DNA from: Dipetalonema caudispina
Taxonomy: Eukaryota; Nematoda; Chromadorea; Rhabditida; Onchocercidae
Assembly (NCBI GenBank): GCA_013365325.1
Contig: JABVXV010000685.1
Span: 1-15,191, forward strand
Length of the DNA stretch: 15,191 nt
Direction of reading: 5' to 3'
Shown here: piece by piece, positions 1-10,600 of the stretch
Layout of the letters: the number at the start of each line of letters is the position of its first letter
How positions within the stretch are numbered: the stretch's first letter is position 1
Notes under the pieces: generated by a model
What the model saw: the letters and a program-made list of their open reading frames with translations, nothing else
Databases searched by the model: none
What the model was told of the DNA's origin: nothing
Program-made: the position numbers and the translations under genes

Positions 1-174
1 AAGTCATAGAGAAGTTTGTAGTATGAAGTTTTTATAAAACGATCTAATTAAAAAAATTGTTCAAAGTTAATTGTTTTGTTAGCTAAGATAAATTAATATA
101 CATATTACAAATAATGCAATAATATATACATATATATGTACACGTATGTTAAATAATCATTGAACTAGCATAAG

Positions 175-276
175 ATGGAAATAGAATCGAATGAAGTTAA
201 GCCAAGTGAAGGAGGTAAAGGTTACAATGAACATTCACAATCGATGAAACAATTTGCTGGAATTTTCGTGAAGTAA
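175..276 (+). other. Short coding-like frame, 33 codons, unknown
   Basis: It reads MEIESNEVKPSEGGKGYNEH and SQSMKQFAGIFVK, then TAA. Composition is more protein-like than its surroundings. Possible donors lie at GGA G|GTAAAG and GTG AA|GTAATC, so it might be a first exon. No product is recognised and chance cannot be excluded. Confidence 0.22.
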
Positions 277-477
277 TCTGATTGCGATATAAAAATAAAA
301 ATTAAAATTGTTCGTTAAAGGTAAGTAAAGTAAAAAGTTAAATGTGAAGTAAAATTCTTAGTTGATGGCAAATATTAACTTTGCCCAAAAAATCCAACCT
401 TTTTTTTCTCTTTTTTTTTCTCTCCACTCCTTCCTCTCTCCCCGTATATACATTATCAAGGTCAGTACTTGCTGTCA

Positions 478-525
478 ATTAATAATTTCACTTACTTAAT
501 CCGCGAAGTAAGTGAAATTATTAAT
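478..525. repeat. Perfect inverted repeat, 20-bp arms with 8-base loop
   Basis: The left arm 478-497 (attaataatttcacttactt) and right arm 506-525 are exact reverse complements; the loop is aatccgcg. It follows a C/T-rich tract (about 396-442). It is shorter than a typical microRNA precursor. It could be a remnant of a small inverted-repeat transposon, a cruciform, or a transcript hairpin. Confidence 0.85.
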
Positions 526-619
526 ATAATTAGGTAAATCAGTAATCTTGAATATTCCCTTCCCTATCAATTTCTTCCATTAAAATCCGAAAAAAAAGAA
601 TGCTCTAATTCTAAACTAT

Positions 620-945
620 CACATATATCATCGATACAACTGTAGACTACCATATGATACCAACACAGCACTGTAGCCTACCATATTCCATTGATATGAT
701 ACATACAGTGATTGTATCAGATGAATGAACGAATGAAGAAATGAATGAAAATATCTGGATGAATTGAAGCTAACGGATATGTCTGAATATTATTATCATG
801 TTTCGTCCATATAACTGTGGATTACCATATATCATTTATAAAAAAACTATAGATTTACATTAATCTATCCCATTAGTATAACAAGAATACATTAATTCTA
901 TCGAATGAATAATGAATTGAATGAAATATCTATATTTGAAATGAA
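620..945. repeat. Old tandem duplication, period about 175 bases
   Basis: Copy one (about 620-775) and copy two (about 797-945) share, in order, aactgtagactaccatat (638) / aactgtggattaccatat (813), a ccatt-gata/ccattagtata block, and gaatgaaaatatct (743) / gaatgaaatatct (919). Offsets are 175-176 throughout. The first motif is also repeated inside copy one at 669 (cactgtagcctaccatat). AATG-like short repeats end both copies. Confidence 0.65.
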
Positions 946-2045
946 CTAAATAATGCAGCATATTTAAGAGGCTTTATTCAATATATACAATGGTATAAAA
1001 ATGAAAATAGAAAATGATCTAAGAAAGAAGAAATATTTTTCAAAAATTGAAAAAAATATAAAAGCAATCAGCTACATATGATATATTTTCCATTCTTTTT
1101 TTTTAAAGAAAATATATTGAAAAGATACCTAACCAATGGAAGAGCTAATAATAGGAAATGAAAAACAGGATAAAAAAGTACTTGCAAGTTTAATGTTTGA
1201 AAAAAAAAGGAAACATTTAAAGTTTGATTTTTTTATAAGAAAATCATTATTAAATTAGGAAATTTTATAACATGTATTATTATAAATGATTTCAGGTTGT
1301 CAAAAAATTTCCCCACGTAATATTTCGTAATATTAAATGAATGAAAAGAAATGTCAATGTAAATATGTCGTTATATGGTCTATTTAAAGATTTGTTCACG
1401 TTTTACCGGAAATAAGAAACGTGAATCATGCATTACATAACATGTTTAAAATTAATAAAGCATAAAAATTATATTCTAAAACCAATAAATTTTATCCATA
1501 TATTATCATAAGATAAAATTTAACATATTCATTACAAAACGACATACCAATTTGCAATGAAATTTTAAGAAAAAAGGGAAGAAAATTTGATTATTCGAAA
1601 TTATTATTATATGCATTTATTGCTGACTTTCGCTAGTAATTTATAATACATCTAATGAAATTATTATTACGCATTTCATATTTATATTATTTGAAGTGAA
1701 TCATATTCAAATGTGCACTGTTTATTTAAAAATATTTTAGAAACTTCAGAATTTCGAAAAAACTTTGTCATGTATCATGTCATGTGTCTGACAAAAAAGA
1801 GAACAAATGAGTCAAACACAAAGTATTTAACACCTAGAAAGTCATATGGCACATTGTTTGCTTGGAAAATGAAATTTAAAAAAAAAAAAGGAAAAAATAG
1901 AAAAACAATGGAATTGTCAAGATCATGATGATAAATTAGTGATACCAATAATAGAACAGAAAGCGACCAAAAATTTTTGACTGAAATGTTGCTTAACCTT
2001 ATCCGAGAAAAATTGGAAAATGAAATTTTAATTCCCATTATACAG

Positions 2046-2290
2046 AGTATTTGAACTATCCCTTCAATGGACAATTTAAGTTGTTAACAGGTGGAAATAA
2101 TAGAAAAACACTGGAAACAATTGCATTCCGTTGTTTGTTAGCTTTCCGATTGAAATGTGAAATATTAAGGGATATTAATGAATTTTACAATTATGATGCA
2201 AAACCATTAATAAATTCACTATTATGCAAAATTATGCAGAAATCGCAACAAATAAATAGTGGTAAAGTAATTTCAATTCCTAAAATTTGA
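2046..2290 (+). other. Coding-like frame, possible terminal exon or gene remnant
   Basis: After an acceptor-like attatacag the frame reads EYLNYPFNGQFKLLTGGNNR, then KTLETIAFRCLLAFRLKCEI and on to VISIPKI and TGA. The amino-acid mix is balanced rather than Phe/Lys-dominated. A different frame just upstream (about 1940-2050, ESDQKFLTEMLLNLIREKLE) is also open, so a broken gene is possible. Length alone is not significant in DNA this AT-rich. Confidence 0.25.
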
Positions 2291-4245
2291 AAATAAGTTT
2301 TAGTTAACATTAAAAATTTAATCTATTATTATTGTATTTATTTAATTATTAATGAAACATTCGGTTATTAATTGGTGAAAAGAGTGATGCAACCCATAAA
2401 TATCATGTGAATTCAAAGAATACAAAGAATGTTAATAGTTCAATGATTTCATATTTTTAATGAAAGAAAAAATCTTGCTATATTTCCATTTGATAGAGTT
2501 TTGCCCGCTATGAATTTAATTTTAGCCTAACGCTAAGTAAGTATATCTCATTTAAATCCAGTTTAATTTTACAATAATTTTGGACTCATTTCACAGCATA
2601 TTTTAAATTAATCACTTTAATTCTTCATTTAATCAAATCAATCCCAACTCTTGCTATAGTTGACATTTTTCCAAATTATTTAAAGATATCTTTCGATGCA
2701 ACTAGAACTTCATAACCTACAATATACTCCAAAAAATGTTATCCATATTACTAAAAAGTTGAAATATTTTGGGATTTGCAAAATTAAATTACTACAATAC
2801 GCCCTTCAATATAAGGAACATTAGTTCCAAACGAATTGTAACGATGGAAAATAAGATGAAACGGAAACTTCATTTTTTCTTCCAAATTCTTAATTGTTAA
2901 TATCCAATATGTTATCCTTGATATGCTCTATTTTGAATACGGTGTTAAGTAATCAATCCATTTTTATTTTCATTTCAAAGAGTAAATTTACTTCTAACTT
3001 CAGTTTAAATGTGAAAACAAATGTTAATAATCGAGCAGTAGTAATAGCAATCATAATGCTGAAACAAAACTAATCAAGAGATAAAGAGAGAGAAAGAGAG
3101 GAAAAAAAAGAAAGAACAAACCTTTTCAAGGAAAATCAGAAAACAAAAATCTGAAATAATGAAAGCTTCATTTCAGCTTCATAAATCAATTAACATTATC
3201 AATCTACAACGGGAAAACGATAACAAAAACCAACCGGTTAGAGCAAAGCAAGCCTGCAAGCCTGCAAATATAAACAGTAATATAAAATACAGGAAATACT
3301 TCTGACTCACACACGGAAAAATGAAATAAAGTGGTTTGACGGCTAATATCTAAACTTTAGCGGAAAAACCTTAGTATGATCGTTACCGATACGAAAATGT
3401 ATCAACTATCGAAAGATGCAACAATAAGTGCAAAGTTCTGGTGATTTTAGTAGTTAGCATAGCTATTCCATTTTTATCAAAAAAAAGAATACAAACTTTA
3501 CCGGAAATTCAATCAACGGATTAATCAAAATAAATAGTTTAAAGGTCACGGTGAAAAATTCGACAGTAATTTTACATTGTGCACTGAGTCATTAACATGA
3601 GAAGCAAGTTCTCGTATTCCGGTAATATTCCGGAAATTTTTAAAGGAAAAAAAAAATCTCTCAGCATTACCAAATAAGGGATAGATATTTTCCTAATTCT
3701 GGGCAAGAAAAAAATAACGAAGAAAATCAATTAATAAAAAAGACATAATAAGAGCATATGAATAGTTCAGAGTCACAATTAAACTGATCAGTTGAAAAGA
3801 TCTTGATGTCACAGAAAAAAAAGGAAGAAAGAAATTAGAATAAGCAATGACAGCATGTTTCGAAAAAGTGGAAGGAAATAAAAAATAAACAAAGAATAAT
3901 GTATGAACAACAAATAAGAAAAATACTTGACTAATTACACTTTCTTTTTTAAACACAAAAACTAAAGGTCGAATTCCACAATTTTAATCAACGTACAACA
4001 CTACAAAAGAAAAAAAACGGCAACGAGGGCTGTAATAATGCTTTCTTAAAGGATAAAATTAATGCTTTTATACGTCACTCAAGCGGTGAAGCTTCGTAGT
4101 TGAGAAAATCGACGATAGTATGATGAATCAGTTGTATATAAGAATCAATCGATATAGCAAAGAGGGATCAAATAAGCATTAGAACTCACTAACGTTGCCT
4201 GCTACTTTTTATTGATGTATTCAAGCTTTGAACTTTCCCAGATTG

Positions 4246-4263
4246 AGAGCAATGCATTGCTCT
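4246..4263. repeat. Perfect 18-base palindrome
   Basis: agagcaatgcattgctct is its own reverse complement with no loop. It lies about 180 bases beyond the nfi-1 polyadenylation signal. Confidence 0.7.
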
Positions 4264-4442
4264 ACTGTGGTAAATACAAAATTAATCAACATAGTTTTTA
4301 CACAATTATATATTTTCCCTCAGCATGTGAGCTCTTTTTTTTCTACTGGCTATGGCCTATGATAACGGAATTCCTAAAATTGGTCCTCGCCCGTTAGTCA
4401 AAAACAATCTTGCATCTAAGCAACTATTTAAAACTCAATAAA

Positions 4443-4448
4443 TTTATT
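4443..4448 (-). terminator. nfi-1: Polyadenylation signal AATAAA of nfi-1
   Basis: The minus strand reads AACAATAAATTTATTG here, giving AATAAA 77 bases past the stop codon. Cleavage would be expected about 10-20 bases further on, near 4425-4433, for a 3' UTR of roughly 90-100 bases. Confidence 0.65.
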
Positions 4449-4504
4449 GTTTTCACGATGAGACATTTTACAAAAGTCTAGAAAGCAAAAGTCACATATA
4501 CTCC

Positions 4505-4515
4505 TAAATAAATAA
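4505..4515 (-). promoter_or_regulatory. AU-rich element-like sequence in the nfi-1 3' UTR
   Basis: The minus strand reads TTATTTATTTA ten bases after the stop codon, matching the UUAUUUA(U/A)(U/A) nonamer of AU-rich mRNA-decay elements. The local DNA is AT-rich, so chance is a real alternative. Confidence 0.3.
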
Positions 4516-4524
4516 CGGTATTTT

Positions 4525-4677
4525 TCATTTTTTAATGAATTCCGATGGGCTACTTAAGCTTTGAGAATTAGATGTTGATGACGTGGAACCGCTAACAGAT
4601 GAAGGGGTTGGTGACGAACTTGGCCTATTTCCTGCTTGACGTAAATCGCTTGTGGTTGAATCCGGCAATGCACGCAT
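4525..4677 (-). CDS. nfi-1: nfi-1 exon 19 (residues 942-991, stop codon)
   Basis: Acceptor gctttcag; reads [20 protein letters not shown], a very Ser/Thr-rich stretch and SSPSEFIKK, ending at TGA (4525-4527). It joins exon 18 in phase 0. A polyadenylation signal follows 77 bases downstream, which supports this as the terminal exon. Confidence 0.87.
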   Translation of the reverse strand: MRALPDSTTSDLRQAGNRPSSSPTPSSVSGSTSSTSNSQSLSSPSEFIKK

Positions 4678-7600
4678 CTGAAAGCTTACGAAACTTGTGA
4701 CCAACTAACAAAAACATTATTCCTGTGCACATAATAAATGACCTGGATAAGGAATGCCAACTTATTGTAGAAAATGCCCAAACACAATGTAGCACCTCCT
4801 AAACTAACACCTGTTGACATGTCTAATTCAGACATAAAGTTCGCTATTCCAAGCGCTCCGAACAATAGAATTCACTTACTGATAACTGTTCATTGCTAGT
4901 AGTTGAATCAGCTATCGGCGATGTAGCCGTCGGCGTTTGGGAAGTGATTAAAGCATTTGTTGGAGGCGTTGAAAGAGAAATAACACCAGGTACTGATATA
5001 CTAAACAATAACATCTACAAATTCTGTGAGGTTTTTCACGAGTATCATTGTGCGTTAAATAATCCAGCACAGTGGGTATCATACTATATCACTGTCCATC
5101 ATCACGACTTATATCGCTAATCAAATTTATCCAATCAAAATATTTACTTTTACATGAAAAAATAAGATTTGAAACAGCGATTTTGAACTAAAACTTACTT
5201 TGAAGCAGATGAATCCGACCGTGCATCCGAGGAACTCTGAAGTGGAAACGTACCGTTATGTGGAGAACGACTGTTTTCATTGAAGTAGTTCAAAAACTGA
5301 TTCGAAACTAAAACCAACAAATTGTAAACAGTAGTGTACTCAAGAACACATAATTTTATTCTCCTATATTGAAATAGCAAAGAATTTCAATCATTCATCA
5401 TTAATCGTCAATACCTTCAACCGCTGATTATCAATATTTTTGATTAAATGAAAGATTTTTATTGTAATACAAACGAAACTTATCTCACATACCTTCTTTC
5501 AACAATGCTTGATCCGCTGAACCAGATGAACCACTAGAAGCGGTGATCACATTCTGAACAATACTCGAGTATTCTTCATCGGTCAACGGTCCTCTGGATG
5601 GTATACGCACACCAGGGACTGGAGTACCCAGAGTTGAGCATGCAGCAGGAACCGGTGTACTACGTGGAGTAGTTAAAGGGCTGTTCAGAGTAAAAGGTAC
5701 CGGTGAACCCATAGCTGAGTTGCATGCATTATCAAACAATTGTTGCTGTAAATATTTCCTTATGCCAACATCTTGCATGATTGCATTTCCAATGAAAAGA
5801 AAGCTGTCAACTAACTTTGCTACGGTTATTGGCTTGACCTTTTTTAGAAAACTTAAACTTTAAGTTTGGTCTGGCCCTGAATGCAAATATAAGAAAAAGC
5901 AGTGGTCATCAAAAAATATAAAAAAACCTCTACATACTTAAAGATAGAAGGAAGGAAAGATAGTTTAGCATTATTGATTGTATCAAAAAAATAGATGATT
6001 CAATTTTAAATTGAACCTAAAGCTTAAGTTAAATTTAATTTAGCATAAAACTTATTTTTTTGCAAAATTGATATTAATCTCGCAATGTACAGCTTTACAT
6101 ACATGATTAGCTAACAGAAAAATTAGTTAATTCATAACAATTTAATATTCGGAAAATTTTGCAGCAAAATTACCTGTCGTGATACAATATGACTTATTTT
6201 AGCATCACGAGCAGCGGCTGCTGCAGCATTGTTATTTGTATCGCCAATGTTAGAGATAAACGATGGACGATGTGCCACAACAGGTCGAGGAGTTACCAGT
6301 AACTACAAGCACGATAAGATCAAAAAGATATTGTCCTCAAAATTTCAAATACTTCCAACTAATTCAAATACTAGAATTTCAAGACGTCCTAAATCCATTA
6401 ATAAAGTTTGAAATCGGCTTCGCCGTAATTCCAAATTCCTGTTAATAAGAAAAGCTAAAAATTAAAACAGTAATATTGCCGTAAATTTCATACAGCTTAC
6501 ACTTGAAAAAAGATAGACAAACAAGACGCAAATAAATAAGAAAAAGCAGATAAGAAGGACGTAGAGAAGTGAAAATGTATACCTGGGGATTTCCCGGCTT
6601 AGTCGTGAATTCCCGGACCGGCTGATCCAACAATGCAACCTTCTTCGCAATCCGTGCTTCCACTTCGGCAGCACTAGCACTGTCATGTTCCAATATGCGT
6701 CTTTCGTCTATGATCGCCGCATGTGTGGAAGAACCAGGTGGTAAAATATCCAAACTGATACTACGCTTTACTGAATTTTGACTTTCGATGCTGTGCAACA
6801 CAGTACTGGAAAAATATTACGATAACGAGGGCATTAGAATCAACACCGCCATGTTTCATGAGTGATTGTTGCATTAATATATTATTTTTCACAAGGCGAT
6901 TTTGTGGTTCTATGTTACGTGTAAGAGATTATTCACTAAAACACAAAACAGCTGAATGGGTTTACCGCTCGAATTTCCAATTTATACTGGGATCACAATA
7001 AAAGCATTTCTAATTTAGCATAGTTGTTACATTTAGCAATTAAAGTCGAAAACTATTCCTTACACGAACTTCCATTTATGACTATTACCCATCTTATTGT
7101 TCCCTCATTATATAGAAAAGAGTATATCGAAAGTTGAACTTCCAACCAACACATCAAAACCTTAGATATGAGTGAATATCAGTAATTTGACGAGGTCAAA
7201 GTAATTACTTAGGATGCTACAAGAATTCGTGGATGAGAAATATAAATTAGAAAACACAGTCTGTATAATCCACATGTATAAAAAAAGTATACTCAATTTT
7301 TTGACTAATGTAACACACCTGAAGCTGATGACATCACCATTTGACGTCGTAAACTTCGTTGGACTTGAATGATGCATATCGACGATATTTAGGCCTGAAG
7401 AATCTCGCAGCGTAATATCAAAATCATTCTGAGGGGCCAAATGTTGTTGTTGCTGATGTACATTACGATTACTTACAGCGACATTACCCATTTCTAAAGT
7501 CGTAGCCGGCAGTTGTTCATTAGTTGACGAACTTGGAGAATGATTACGTTTCCTAGAATAAGAGTGGGTGCAATCAATTTCATTTACAATTGAAAAATCT

Positions 7601-10600
7601 TTCGTGAAATTTGGTCGAAGCAGCTAATAACTGTATGACAACAGAAACTTGATATTGGGATTCCATTGCACAGGGCGACGATAATATGGAAGGTTTTCAA
7701 GCAAGCAATAAAAAAGTGCGTTGCGTGGCCGTTCAAATTCAGAAACATGCTAGCAACAGGTAAATTTTCAAACGGTGAACCAGACATCGGAAATTCTGTT
7801 GCAAACAATCTATACAATGTTTGCACAGGTTTCATAGGTATTGCAAGGACTGGATCACACTGAAACAGGTAACAGAAAGTTTCAACATCAAATTTTACCT
7901 GAATATAACAACCTGTTCTACATCTTGAGCAGTTTCAGTGGTGTTTCGTGTCTTGACATCGCGAGTCAAACGAGTAAATGCAGTTACAGTACCAATGCCT
8001 GAAATTTAATGATCAATAAATTATTAGTATTCTATAAATTTCTTTTTAGTATTATCAACATAAAATAGAACGGAAACCCGTTTTGCTAAATCAATTATCA
8101 ATATTTTGAATTTCATTTGGGAAGATAACTTGGAAAATAGCTCCCGCCAAATTTTGCCAAATGGAATGTAAATTTCACGGTTTAAATTAAAATAAACTAC
8201 AATAGATATCTGAGAAATCTCTTATAAAAGAACACTATTTAGGATGAAAAGTTTTCCAGTTGATGGCTTCATAGCACAAAAGTTGAAGATGAACAAATAC
8301 AAATAAGTTAAATAACTCATGACCTTTGTTCATGATAAACAGGATGGAACTTTTTGGACAAACCAAGAGAACGATAAAAATGCTGAAGGAATCATGATCT
8401 TTCTTTATGTTAATATATACAAAGTCAAAATTCTCATCGTCTAAAATATCGCTATTTGTAAATCATTTTCTATTTGTAATAGTTCATAACCGCTCTTATA
8501 TTTACGGGCTATTTCTTATTTTGGTTTTATGTGTCAAATAAATTGAACTTAACAACGCACTGAAACAACCAAATGAGATTTAGATAGAATGTGCATCAAG
8601 AAAGAGAAATAAAGAAACAATCCAACAGTAAACACAACAAACAATCTACAATAATTCGCAACGGGAAAGAGAGAAGAAACTAACGTTGTGGAGTTACTGA
8701 GGATACATTACTGTTTGCAAAGTCTCTCTTCTGTTGACCAGGATGATGTATCAGATAGCCTTCAGACAGGCGACTTGGTTGCCGAGTCGTCGACGTAGGT
8801 ACAAGTAAACTCTCACACGCTGATCTAAAAACCTTCTACAATTTGCCATGACTTTGTTAGAAATGTCCGACTGGCTCATATTTTTTTTTGAAGGGAAGGC
8901 TTCTCAATCTTCCATTTGACGCATACATCCTTTCATCAGTAATATCAAGTGACTAAAGCTATTTCATTAACGCCAATTGATCCACTAACAGTAGTTTCGT
9001 TTCCTGTATGATGTCTTTTCCTAATACCTAATGCAGTTCGTGATGTCCCACAACATACTCATATGTTATTCATTTCTCAGTGGTTCAAACTGCCCAATTT
9101 TCGCTGGATAACAGTGAATAACATCATCTCAATCTGTGTGAAATTCTCGCAACTATAACTCCCTCTACTCGGCATCAACATTCCACATAACAAGTGATCA
9201 TAAGGTAGGAAAGATAATGTAAAAATTTTTGATAAAAACTCACTCTGTCCTTGGACGTAGTCCATTCGTATCACGATGCAGCAAAGATGTTTCATTCATA
9301 CCAGCTGACCCAACATTCTCAACAGTTTCGCTTGCTGCATGATGCCTTTCCTGATGTAACTCGCCATGCTGTCCAGTGGAAAGATGGGAGACGATTCTTA
9401 CAGTATTACTTCGACTTCCACCTTCCAATGCATCTTCCCTGATTAAACGTTGCTGTCCATCATTCGATGTTGAAACCGTGAAAGGTGGTCTGCAAGTCTT
9501 AATTGTTATTGCAAAAAAAAAAAAAAAGTAAAGCAGCAGCGGGACATACAAACATTTATAGATGAATCCATGTGCTAACATTTCATTGCATAAAGCGGAT
9601 GCATTAGTCTTATGAACAATATGTCATTTGCAGAATTGACGTATAAGTACCCTATTTACACACTTCAGAATTACTTTTTTGAGGTCTTCTACTGATAGTG
9701 AATAAGAGCGCGATGAATCATTTCATGCTGATATAACCCTACAGTATTAACCCCCACTATAAACATATATATCTAGATGAAAAAAAAAAAAAAGATTTCA
9801 TTAGAAAAGTGAATAACCTTAATTGTACAAGCCTTGTTCCTTCAACCGCACCTTGTACCACAAGAGTCCTGAAAAAATTCGCCCTGAACTTCTCTTCGAA
9901 ACTTTTATCCACATTCACAAATTTTAGCTTTGCTAATATCAAAGAAAAAATAGCCCATCAAACATTAAAGCTATGGTGATATCAAACGCAAAAAAAGCAC
10001 CTTCGGTTACTTGCAGTGCCGTCATCGCTTCGTTTTATCTGAATATAAATTGGTTGGCCAACAATACGTCCACCAATTAATTGATGCACCTCTTCGTTAA
10101 CACTTCCTACACTGTCTCGTGAAGCATGTCGACTACGTTTTTCCAACGGTTCACCTGTCTGCAAATTGAAAAATCTTTTATTGTAAATTTCGGAAATGAC
10201 ATTAACTTTCTGCGTTGAAATTCAAATGTCTTTTAACTCCCTGTGTATGTTTACTATGCCCAATTTATGCTTTTTCAAACTCGTTGTTGAACAATCCACA
10301 TACCATTCATTTTCTCAAGCTGTTTAATAACCAAGGTGCTCTTTATCAGATATTTTCTCGTACACAAGATTTAACCAGACTAAATGTACTCAGAAAAACA
10401 TAACTATAAGCTTGTCTGGTGTATTGGTAAATTCAGAGAAAAAAATTAACAAATAAGATGGAAAAATAAAGTACATCATCAACTAAGAGATTTGGATGCT
10501 CAAAATCTGGATGCGTCAAATCCGTATCCAGTGCATCAGCAATTGTTACCATTGCTCCCACCTGGGGTGTTCCACCTGGTCCACCCAAACTACTGCCTCG

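Larger units (their letters stand above)
1..4424. other. AT-rich region downstream of nfi-1, no recognised gene
   Basis: Besides the hairpin, tandem duplication and palindrome listed separately, I see only weak plus-strand coding-like pieces (175-276, 2046-2290), a purine tract (3079-3118) and a short triplication of the aagcctgc type near 3250-3268. No tRNA, spliced-leader or transposase signature was found. Confidence 0.55.

Noticed and set aside
1775..2074. 99-codon minus-strand frame
   Set aside because: Composition is Phe/Ser/Ile-heavy and it opposes the more protein-like plus-strand frames; no domain or start context supports it.
3693..3956. 87-codon minus-strand frame rich in Phe, Leu and Ser
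   Set aside because: Its hydrophobic look comes from A/T-rich DNA read as Phe/Leu codons; no splice context, no motif, and such lengths are expected by chance here.
3961..3975. tRNA T-arm-like string ggtcgaattcc
   Set aside because: No acceptor stem, D-arm or anticodon arm could be placed around it.
4134..4144. TATA-like string tgtatataag
   Set aside because: Such strings are common in AT-rich DNA and no gene start follows on the plus strand.
4212..4397. 61-codon plus-strand frame beginning MMYSSFELSQ
   Set aside because: Only the first 20 or so codons look protein-like, the rest is AT-rich noise, and it contains the palindrome; no partner exon was found.
7584..7862. Minus-strand open stretch in intron 12 as an nfi-1 cassette exon
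   Set aside because: Entering from exon 12 in phase 2 at the tttcag acceptor meets a stop after about eight codons, and the preceding intron would be only about 36 bases.
8331..8440. Plus-strand open piece in intron 11 after an acceptor-like aaacag
   Set aside because: No donor or partner exon, ends in AT-rich residues, no recognisable similarity.
9513..9793. A14 runs in introns (9513-9526, 9780-9793), also 13992-14005, as retrotransposon poly(A) tails
   Set aside because: No target-site duplications or element sequence beside them; simple homopolymer slippage explains them.
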